This document shows positions 46,001-58,000 of a stretch of 64,000 nt of DNA, in pieces. The position numbers were made by a program, and so were the translations under genes. A model generated the notes under the pieces. It was given only the letters and a program-made list of their open reading frames with translations. It did not search any database and was not told where the DNA came from. The first letter of the stretch is position 1; every line of letters begins with the position of its first letter. Source of the stretch: Girardinichthys multiradiatus (taxonomy: Eukaryota; Chordata; Actinopteri; Cyprinodontiformes; Goodeidae); NCBI RefSeq assembly GCF_021462225.1, contig NC_061816.1:7320119-7384118 (forward strand), written 5' to 3'.

Positions 46001-49000
46001 AACCACCCTGAGCTTAACCCGTTCAAGACTGTAAAGATGATGGTGGACTTCCCACCCTCACCATTCTCAACAACACTGTGTCGACAGTGGATCATTTCGG
46101 GATCCTAGAAACCACCCTTTCTTGGGACGTGAGATTGTTCTCACACATAGACACGGGCAACTAAATTAAAGACTCACTAAAGGCAACTAAAGAGGTATAA
46201 CCTTCCCCAGGACCTGCTGGTCGTCTTCTACACTATTATTCAGTCTGTCCTATGCTCATCCATCACTGTCTGGTTTAGCTCATCCACAAAAGCGGACAGG
46301 TCCAAACCACAATGAACAATCAGGTCGGCAGAGAAGATCATCAGGGCTGACCTTCCCTCCATCCAGGAAAAGGGCAGCTAACATCTCTGCACACCCCACA
46401 CACCCTGGATACAAACTGTTTAGACTTTAACCTTCAGGTCTGTGCTACAGAGCACTGTCTGCTAAAACCAGCTGCCACAGAGACAGTTTCTTCCCTCCGG
46501 GTTGTTTCTCTGATGAACACAATGAACACCTTACAGCCTGAGTAGTCAGCTACTCAGCTGGAAACAAAATAAGCACATTGCACTGCCACTACCTGGCTTT
46601 CCTTTTCTTTATGTAAGAAAATTGGCTGTGCATACACAGGTGTACATACTGCTCGTTATTTATTTATATTGGCCAATAAAGATTATAAAACGATTCCTAT
46701 TCTGAAACAGTAATGGTTCAAAAGTACCTAAAACAAAATTGTGGGGAAAAGGAAAGTTATCGTGACTCTGAATAGAGTCCTAGTAATTCCAACTTTACTG
46801 CTTCCATAGGATTTAACTGCCGCATGAAAGTAGCAGCAAAGCTGATTTTGAGTTTTGGAAGTTTGCCAGTCTGCAGCATATCAAATTACACAATTCCAAG
46901 TTGGAAAGAAGTCAGCAAGGAAGAAAAAGCAAACTTGCTGTTTTCACAAGCATCACGAGGGAAGCATACAGACACATTTTATTAACTGGTCATCAGTGTG
47001 ACCACTTCAATAAAACCATAATTTGGCAATTTGCTGCTCTGGAGCATACAGGTGAGCCTACTGCTCAGCAACAGCAATGACAGAGAATCAGCTATTGCTT
47101 TCCATCAATCTGGGAATGGTTTTAAGGCCATGCCCAAACTATTTGAAGTACGTTTGTCTACAGAGAGAAAGACCATATGGTGGCAATCTCAATGCTGTCA
47201 TACTCAATAGGGCAGGACATTAGAAAAACAGTGATCTACAATCCTGTTTGGAAGTCTCTTCTCTCTAAAACGAATATGGGTGCAGGAGTTAGGTTTGCAA
47301 AGCTGCCATTAATGTAAAAGATTGGACCAAAGTACTGATGATTGGTCATGATGCACACCACTGTGTCTGGAGAAAGCCAAACACAGCATATCAGCACTTC
47401 ACACTAACCGTAAAACACGGTGGTGGCCACTTATTTTGCAATGTATGAGTCGTTGCTGAAGGAACTCATGGATGGAAGCATTTGTCTAACTGGTGCCATA
47501 GAGGGAAAAATCTGGAAAACAGATCAGATTTTGCCGTATTTTTGATGCACCTTATTTCAAATATAGCTCTAGCTAGGCTAGCCAGGCTGCAGTGCTAACG
47601 CTATAGCTTGCATGAATAGGAAGTAGAAAGTAGTTTCAGCCGATATGTTTTTATTTCCTGCTTTACGACAAAGCTACTAATTTCATGTTGTTCTATGGGT
47701 CGTCTGGGAAAAATACAACACTTCTTTATATAGATTTTCACAATGAAAAAGCTCATCAGTCAGCTTTTGTTTGTTGGCGGATCCCCAGGAGCCACCAGCT
47801 AAGTTACTATCATTACTGGCCTAATCATGTGGCCCCATCTATTATCTCACTTGTGTAATGTGGGATTGTCGTGGATCTGCAGGATAACCCAGAATTTGAC
47901 ATATATGCCACTTAGGAGGAGTGAGAGCAGGATGAAATCATGTGCAGAAGCACCATAGAGCCTTGCGACAGAAACAAACCTATATGGGTCAGAGGGAGCG
48001 GCTTTGGCCAGGATGCAGGAGTAAATCCGTCTCTGCAGCATCAGCAGAGAGAGTCATCAATAAGCAGTTAATAAAAACAGGATGAGTGATTAATCTGTCT
48101 TAATATTTGAAGAAGAAAGACCTTTCCGCATAAAGAGACGCTTGTGCCAAAGTTAAACACAGTCAGTTCAAAGCTACAGCATATGCGTTTCTTTTTGGTG
48201 GGAAATTTGCTCCGAATAAGCCTCAAAGACATTTGTAAGCCGGGCTCAAAGAAGATTCTGGCAGCAGCACAGAAATAATCCCTTCTCAAGTTGCTCAGCA
48301 AGATGCAGCTGTCTTACCCAATCAGAGAGGCACAAAGTCGGAGCACTGGATATCCAGGGATGTCAATTAGCTCCCCATCATCTGGGCAGTGAGTGGGGTT
48401 ATAGGTAAATGTCAAAAACTTGTAATGATAAAGCCATCTTTGATCCGATGGTGATGGCAAGATAACAAATAAATAAATAGCTTTAACGATCGATCAGGCC
48501 AAGAAAATTCAAATGTTTTCTGGTTTGCATCAGTGTAATTTGCACCTGTTGGCTTTCAAGCCCAACAACACCGTACCAACTGTCAAGCAAAGTGGTGGCA
48601 GCATCATGTTGTAGGATAGTTCAGCTGTGAGTGTAGCATATTTGCTCTAGATGCTAAATGTTAACATGCTGGTATCAGAAGATCTATGCTTGACTTGGGG
48701 AGGGAAGTGATACCATGTTAAAACAAACACATAAGAGACAGTAATATGGTGCAGGATGTGAATTTAGATTATAGTAAAAAAAACAACCAAGCTCTTTCAC
48801 AATATTTACAGTTGCATACAGACGTAAATTGAAGCTTCGGGTTTTTGCAATCTCCAGAGGATGATTATAGCCAACGCAAAGGTGAGAGTTCAACTGTTAG
48901 TCTACAGTAGTCAGAATAATAGGTTAAAGTATATCTAGAGTGAGTGTGGGGGAAAAGTCGCAGGCTAAAGTGCCTCCAACTGCACTGGAGAAGTCGTCGG

Positions 49001-52000
49001 GATTAAACAGATCTCAGGTTCGAGACTTTGATCAGCTCACCATCCAGTTGAGTCACAGCAATGACAGAAAGGGATCTATAAAACCCAACTTCTTGACACA
49101 CTGTCAGCTAAGGATTTGGACACGAGAAGAGAGGCATCCGCAGCAGCCCTGGCTGTACCGGCTCCCACAAACACCTGAGAGTTGTCTAAAGCCAGCTTAA
49201 AGAAACGTTGATGCATGAATACTGTGGCAAGTCTCACAATAGCGCTACAAAATCTCACAAGAACAGACAAGATAGAAGAAAGGCAAAGAGAGAGGGCAAT
49301 GCCAGAACATGAAACAACAGCAAAAATCCCCCCAGTTGCAAGTGGCACTGCAGTATTACACAAAGTAGATGCAGTAATGAAGGACTGCCTCCATATATTT
49401 TCAATTTCAACTCACATCAAAAGCTTGTTCAAGCATCACAATGATCGACACCTCAAAACTGGTTTTGGGATGGATAAAGCAGACTAATATTAAGCTCCCA
49501 GAAAGGCATTCCCAAACCTCAGCCCTGTTGAAAATCTGGGGATTATGCTTAAAAGCCGGGAGGAGTGATCAGACATCCAGCCAGAATGATGCAGAAGCTT
49601 TTTGATGGTTGCAAAAACCATGTGGTCAAAGTGCAACTACGATGTTTCGGCAACAACCAAGGAACAACAAAGCCCTTGTCTGCCTTCAACTTGAATATGC
49701 TGTGAAGTCAGTTTTACATCGCCATGGACTGAGAGTAGAGCACAAAAGAATCCCCTGCTGCCAAAATGAAGATCGTAGATTTGCCGCTGCCTCCATGGAC
49801 AAGCCAAAACATTTTACGGTCAGACTAGAAAAATATTGTGCTCTTTGGCCACAAAAACAAGTTTGGAAGATACAGGAGACTGTCTAACCAAAGAACATGT
49901 ATCAACTGTTAAACATGGTGGTGGCTGCATCATGCTGTGGATCTTTTCCTGCTCCCTGTCCATTGCCCCAAAGATTTTTTGAAGCACATCTGACCAAGTC
50001 GATCTGCGTTCTTTTTGTCTGACCCACAACAACTCCCTGGAAAAGGCAGGAATCACTACAGCATTGTTTCTAACAGTTCTCAGCAGGTTTTAAAATTACC
50101 CACATTTTAAAATGAGCATTAAGTAAGAAACCATGTAGTATTCAGCATGTCCAGCTCTAAAAAAGTTTACAACAGAGTTTTTTTAAGTGGACCTTCAAAA
50201 TAGGCTAAAATATAAATCTTCGATATAAGAGTCTAGCTCATTTAGGATATGTTGTGAACGTATACAGTCATGTTAAAATGAATTAAAGATGACCTCCAGG
50301 TTTTTAACTGACCTATGAGGCTGTCTGGGCGTGGCAGGGCACTCCTCTGGTACAGGCCGTATGGATCAGCACCGTAGGCCAATGACTGACTCTGTCTGGG
50401 CAGTGTGGAGCCGTAGTGCTGAGGCATCGCCGTCATCCCTGAACGCAGCGTAGGACACCCTGTCAAAGCCCTCCCCTCAATCAAGGACAGGGTTGAGCCC
50501 TGGCGCCCCCCGCCGGCAATTCCTCCTCCATTTCCCAGGGCCTGGGTGGCATCGCTGGGGGAGGTTGGAGATGGGCAGGATGGCGGCATGGTGGTGCCGG
50601 GGAAGATGGCAGCAAGGGGTTTGGGCTCAGACAGGATGGGCGAGTCATACGTACTGCCTTGGGACGTTCGCATAGAGATGCGGGACGGGGAGACCGTTCC
50701 GGTGGTGCCACAGCCGGGTGACTGGCTCCTGGAGGGGAGGGAAGCCATTCTCCTCAACATCCGACTGGATGCCTGGGAATGAAAATAAAATACAGCTTAG
50801 TCTTCCCAATCATGTGGAAATGTGACATTTAATTAGTCTGATAAAGAGGACTTTTATTGATCCTTCCATAAATGGCCTTTAATTTTCACAGGTCATTGCA
50901 TTTGTGCATCAAAGTGCACTTGTACCGAGTGGGAAATGTTAATAATTTGAGCTAATGTGCTTGAAAACCTTCTTTATGATGCAGAAAAACACAAGAACCA
51001 CTTAACAGAAACCAAGACAAAGACACAGTTGTACCTTTAAAGGTTCACTAAATGAACTATAAAGAAATAAGATAAGCAGAAGAAAATCTAATTTAATTGG
51101 TAAATAAGCTGTAAAATGTGTTGTTATTTTACTCATAATCATAATACATTATATATCCTGCAAGCATTAGGATCTGCATTGGTTACACTGTCAAATATCC
51201 AATCCAATTATAAGTAAAGAGGGACGAAGATTTGCTTATGTTTGACGAAAAGTGTCACCAACCATCCAGCGAACCTGCTGGGTTTTGATCATTTAAATCA
51301 AAAGAAAATTGAAATGAGTTCACTAATATCAGCCATTCCTGTTTCATCTGTCACACAGAGAGCATATAATTATGAGCTACAGTAAAAGGAGAGAATAGTG
51401 TGACATTTTTAAGGTAGGAAATAATTCGACATGATGCTCATGGCAATAATTACTGGCCATCTAGTAGCTGCTGTCATTCCGAAGTAAGAAGAAAAGAAAC
51501 AGATGGCAGCAACTGGAAAAAGTTCTCATTATGTGTTAGCGGTTTAAATTAGTGTTTTTGGCTTTAGGGCTTTTCATCTAAAAAGCTTCAGCTCCACATT
51601 AATAAGACGAATAATTCATTTCAAGGAAACTGAAGAACAATAAGAAATTTCATCTGCTTTCCAAGGTCAAAGACAGTCTTTGAATTCAGTTTTTAAAGCT
51701 GAATAAAGCAAAAACGCCCAAAATATTCATTTGGATTGCCTTTCAGTTACCCACTAAACATAATGTATGCTTTTTTTAATAGAAAAACAGCTAAAATCAA
51801 GTCTCATAACTCATATTTGGCTCAATTTGTCTCATTCTGAGTTTGTTTGTAAAAATGTACAGTGGTGTGTAAAAGAGTTTGCACCCTTCCTGATTTCTTA
51901 TTTTTCTGCACATTTGTCACACTTATGTGTTTCAGATCATCAAACAAATAAAAAAATTAGACAAAGACAACACAAGTAAACACAAAATGTTTTTAAATGT

Positions 52001-55000
52001 AGGTTTGTATTATAACGGACACTATTGTTTTGAAAGACAGCAGAATTCATGGGTCCATTTATCACAGCAAGTCTTCCAGGTCCTGAAGCAGCAAAACAGC
52101 CCCAGATCATCACACTACCAGCATCATATTTTACTACTGGTATGATGTTCTTTTTCTGAAATGCGGTGTTACTTTACACTAGACGTAATGGGACACACAC
52201 CTTCTGAAAAATTTAACTTTTGTCTCTTCAGTCCACAGAGTATTTTCCCAAAAATCTTTGGGATCATCAAGATGTTTTCTGGAAAAATTGAGACGAGCCT
52301 TAATGTTGTTTTTGCTCAGCATTGGTAGTCGTCTTGGAACTCTTCCATGTCGGTCATTTTTGCCCAGTCTCTTGCTTTGGTGGAGACAAGAACACTGACC
52401 TCAACTGAGGCAAGTGAAGCCTGCAGTTCTTTGGATGTTGTTGTGGGGTGTTTCTGACCTTGTGGATGAGTTGTCATTGCTCTCTTAGGGTAATTTTGGT
52501 CGGCTGGCCACTCCTGGGAAGGTTTACCAGTGTTCCATGTTTTCGCCATTTGTGATTAAATGCTCTCACTGTGGTGGAGCTATGCATTCTGCTGTCGACC
52601 AACAAATCCTGAAGGAGAATGTCCGACCATCTGTTCATGACCTAAAACAGGCATCATTTCCTCTGATTTAATCTTATACAGTCAGAATAAATTGTATGTG
52701 TATTTGTTTTTGACTCTTCCATTGAATTGGCACCTTAATGTGGTGGAGGGTTTGCTTGACCCTATGATCCTGAGGGCTATGCTGTATGGAAATTTAGCTC
52801 CTGGTAGGGTAAGGAAGTTCTGGAAAACTGTTTGTCGGCTCAGAAAAGGGAAACAGGATTCATCCCAAGCAGTCTATGCTTTGAGAGGGGAACTGCAGAC
52901 CTGGACTGAGGACATCATCGTGCCGTGGAAGGAGCACTTTGAGGACCTCCTAAATCCAGCCACCATCTCCTCATCGGAGGAGGCAGAGTCTGAAGACTCG
53001 GGAGAATGCGATTCCATCACTTTGGCAGAGGTTGCCGAGGTGTGGATGAAATTCACTTGAGATTCTGAAGGCTCTGGACATTGTGGGGATGTCATGGTTG
53101 ACATACCTCTTCAGTGTCACATGGAGGACAGGGACAACACAGTTGAAGTGGTAGATTGGGGTGGTGGTCCCGTTTTTTAAGATAGCGGACCAATTTTGTT
53201 CCAATTATTGAGGAATCACACTTCTCAGCCTCCTCAGGGAAGCTTAGCCTTGGGTGTTAGAAAGAAAACTCAGACTGACAGTCGAACCTTGGATCCAGGA
53301 GGAGCAATTTTGTCCTGGCCATGGAACAGTGGACCAGATCTTTACCCTCGCGGATTTGCTATGGGGCTCATGGGAGTATGCTTCGCCATGCTACATGTGT
53401 TCTGTGGATCTAGAGAAGTCCTATGGCAGAGTCCCCTGAGGTATTTTGCAGGGGGTGCTGTGGGATTATGGGGTATCTGGGTGGGTTTTAAGAGCAATCC
53501 AATGCTTGTATGCCCAAAGGTAGAATTGTATCCGCAATCTTGAAAAAAAGTCTATCCTGTTCCCATCGCTCATTGGACTTTGAGACCTTTGTCACCTATC
53601 CTCTATGAGATGTTAATGGACAGGATCTCAATTGTAGTAATGGAGTGGAGGCGCCTGGTTCGGGAAGCTCAGGATCTCATATTTGCTTTTTGCAGATGAT
53701 GTGGTTCTGTTGACTTCTTCAGCCAATGACCTCGAGTGTGCACTGGAGTGGCTCGCTCCTGACGGAGAAGCAAACGGGTTGAGACTAAGCTCCTCTAAAT
53801 CTGAGGCCATGGTTCTCGCCCGGAAAAAGGTGGACTGGCCCCTCTGGGTTGGGGCAAAGTTTCTTCCTCATGTGGAAAAGTTTAAATATCTTGGTGTCTT
53901 GTTCATGAGTGATGGTAGAATGGAACGGGAGATGGACAGACAGATTGGGACTTCATCTGCAGCAATGTGGGCGCTGGTCCTGTTTGTTGTGTTGAAGAAA
54001 GAGCTAAACCAAAACGCAAGGCTCTTAATTTACCGGTCTGTTTACGTTCCAATCCTCACCTATGGTCATAGATATGGATCATGACCAGATACAAGCAGCT
54101 CAAATGAGTTTCTGGCAGAGGCTGGCTGGACTCAGCCTTAAAGATGGGTGAGAAGCTCCATCATCTGGGGGGAGCTCAAAATAGATCCGCTGCTTCTCAG
54201 CAGCAAAAGGAGTCAGTTGAGGTAGTTTAGGCATCTGACCAGTATGCCCCCTGGGCACCTCCCATTGAAATTTTAGAGGCACGTTCCACTGGGGAAGAAC
54301 CCGGGGAAGACCCAGAACCTGCTGGAGAGACTATATCCCGTCTGGCCTTGGAACGCCTTGGGATTCCCCAGAATGAGCTGGAGGATGTCGCTGGATGTCT
54401 GGAGCTCGTTCCTGGACCTGTTGCCACTGCCACCCAATCTTGGATAAGTGGAAGACAATGGATGGATGGATGAATTTGTTTTTAAAAACAATATTACGCC
54501 AAAACAAATTCCTTGTATGTCCAAAAACGTACTTGGCAATAAAGCTTTTCTGATTCTGATTCTGATTCTGATATTAGATTTAAACTGTACATCTCATAAA
54601 GAATAATATTAAGTACAAAAGCTAGAACTAACCACAATTTACAAGAAAAAAACAAGGATAAAAAGTTTTAGACTTTGATTTCAAGAACATTTTTAGTTTT
54701 TATGTTTCAAAACATTTTCTTTGTTCATGTCAAAGTTGTTTATTTGAAGTACAGGAGCATACATTTAAATATTTTCAGTCCCATCCAGTAACTCTCCAGT
54801 CACATGAATGCACAGTACCAGCTGAACCAATAGCTGATCCAGTGGTTCACCCGGTTAGATGCATGACTTATTAACTAGGACAAGTATTCATCATCTATTC
54901 TTCCCCCTGCTGTCCCAGTGGTTGGCACAGCCTGCTTATCATTCTGAAGAAAGAAGTTTCCTCTGGATTCTTACTAGTCACTGAGGTGAGGTTGCCTGCT

Positions 55001-58000
55001 AAGGTATGAAACCTACCTGCCCAGAGGCTTGACCTTCTGCTCTGGGGCTTCTTGATATTGAGGCTCTTGGCTCTGAACGCACCACATTCTGGTTGCTGTA
55101 ATAACTGACGCTGCTGTCTTGGTACCCGCTGTCTGAATATGAGGTCATGTGGGCTGAGTGACCTCCTGAACCTAAAAAAAAGAAATAAAAATACCACCAC
55201 ATCATCACAGATTTGTTAAGTAGCGTTTTTTGTACAAACATGTACACACAGATATGTGCATTATGCTTTTATGTTGCTCCTGAAACAGCCTGCTGTCCTA
55301 CTTTCTGCTGTAGGATGAGGAAGAGAAGAAGGAGGAGGAATGTGGGGGATATTTTTATACTCTGAAACCACTCCAACCGTATGGAATACAAATAAGCCCA
55401 AAGGCAATTTGTTTTAACATTTCAGATTGTGTATATTTACCTAAGTGGGAATTAACTGCAAAACGTCTAAGGTTAAACGGTTCTCAGAATGATCAAGTAT
55501 CGACTGAGGGAGACAATTTCTATAAATTATTTAAAGTATGGAGAAAAAGAAACAAGGAAACGCTGAAATCCGATTATACAGCCACACCAGCTGCTCCTCT
55601 GCTTCGCTCTATCAGCCGCCCATCTTTGGCAGTTTAACACATGCTGCCAAGAGGCTTGATGGAACCAAAGTGTCAAACGGTCCAGTGAAGGTACCTAATG
55701 TCCAACAGAGACTGACTGCAGCTGTAATGCAGAGCTCCAGGTGTGAAGAAGTGTGGAAGTTGTACATATAAAAATAAAACCACCTTTTTGTCACTGGAAT
55801 TCTTGTTTACAGAAACCAATTAGGTTAAAAATGTAGGAAAAAATCATTATTTCAGTCGTTTTAATTATAAAGGTTTAATTATAAAAAGAAATGCTACAGT
55901 AGCTCCTAACAACTATGTTTCATAACAAACAGATCAATATTGCATTAGCAGCAGGTATAGCAGAGCTATAGCATAACAGAGAGGAATCCGGCAAAGCTAC
56001 ATCAGACATTTAAACGTTTTATGACTCATTTTTCAAATGGGAATATGTGGAGCACTTTTAAGTTGTCATTGTCGAATCTGTGACAAAGAACAATCGATGG
56101 TCTTTGTCACCATGACAGTGGTCATAAGAAGGTTTGTGTCTTTATTTGGCTTTTACCAACACAGCAAGATGCAAATGTAGCTAGAAGGTACACACGGTCA
56201 TGGTAAAATGAAAGCAGATTTAAAACTGTCACTATTTATTAAAAATATAAGTAAAAACAGAAAAGCTGTGTGTGTAAAAAAACTTAGTACACCTCCATGA
56301 TTCAACAGCTTGTAGAAACATCTTTAGCAGCAATGACCTTTCAGTTTTCTATCTGACTTTTTCAGATTCTCATACTGTTGGACAAATTCTGGTCCACTCT
56401 TCTTTCCGAGGTTCTGTGAGGTTTGGTGGAGTTATTTCTGCACTGCTCTCTTTATGTCCCAACACAGCTTTTTAATCAGGTTGAGGTCTGGACTTTGACC
56501 GCCCCATTGCAACGCCCTAATTCTTTTCTCTTTTAGCCATTCTGTTGTAGATTTGCTGCTCTGTTTGGGATCATTGTCCAGTTGATGACCCAAGTTTCAG
56601 ATTTCAGCTTAAATCATAAATAAAGGAGTTCATGGTCAACTCAATGACTACAAGATGCCCAAACAAACCATATCATCACCCTTCCACCACCGTGCTTGAC
56701 AGTTTGTATGGTGTGTTTGTGCTGATATACTGCATTTGGACTGCTTCAAACATACATTATGTATATATTATGGCCAAACATATCTATGCAGCTTTGCATT
56801 TGTCGTACTGATATTGTCTTTGTGGGAGAAAACGCTTTCTCATTCAACCCTTTCAAACAAGCCAATCCTCATGGGTTTTAACATTTACCAAGCTGAATTG
56901 AGTTCCTGGAGGATTGTCAACTCTCTTAATTATTTTCATCTTGGGAAAAATCTTTCTGTGCTGTAAAATGATGGACTTTAAATGTTTTGGAAATGGTTTT
57001 GCAAATCTCTCCAGATTGATGAGATGCAACAAGTGCTTCTTTAAGGTCATTGCTGATGCCTTCCCACCCTGGCATTTTTGTCCAGACCAAGCTGTATTTT
57101 CCAGAGCAGCAAACTGCTAAACCTGCTGATGTCACAGAGGGGCTCACACTGATGATTATCAGTTTATCAAGTACTTTTGATTACTACTAGCTGCTACTTT
57201 TACAATAAAATCCTATGGAAGCAGCAATAGTCTACTTAGTTTATCTTGCTGATGTCTTTCCATCCTGGCATTATGTCAACCAATTGTATGTAAAACTAAA
57301 ACAATGTTTGTAACATGCTTTCGAGGTAAAGAGACGGGAAACTAAAAATCTGATCTGCTGTCTTAAATTTTTTGTTCACTCTGTGTGCTTTGTGCATTGT
57401 TGACGGACCCTCACTGTCATGGAGGGAGGCGCGGTCCCCCTCAGGCATGTAGAGTCCTTCCTCCACCTCCAAGTGGTGACCTGGTACCTCTGCAGCCACA
57501 CCCTGGGACCCTCCACCTATCGTACAACATGCTTGTTAGCCAAACATTCATCTGTGGATTCAAAGTCAAATAAGTGGCATCATTTCTTCATTTGGAGTTT
57601 TTTATATTCGATGATGCTTCCGTTTTGCAGGAAACACAGCTGTGAATAATAGCCCAGACATCTGAGGAGAAGGATCTTTGACAGAATAGTAAATGGGTCC
57701 AATTTCAAGCACACGGTCAGAGTTAGAAACATTGTTTTGTTTTGCTTGACCCACTGGTGCTGTGTACCAGAAATCTTCAGTCCTCTGGAGGCTATAATGG
57801 CGTTCTCAGCTGGAAAAACAATGCCGCCTCAGTAGCAAATTTATAAAGAATTAACTTAATCTGAAGCTACAGGATTTAAAAAAATTACAGGAAGCCTCAA
57901 CCTAAACTTCTCACTGACGATTACAGCAGCAAACTGCAATCAGTGAGCAAAGATATAACCATTATGTTATATCACAGGGTACAAATAAGAAAGCATACCT

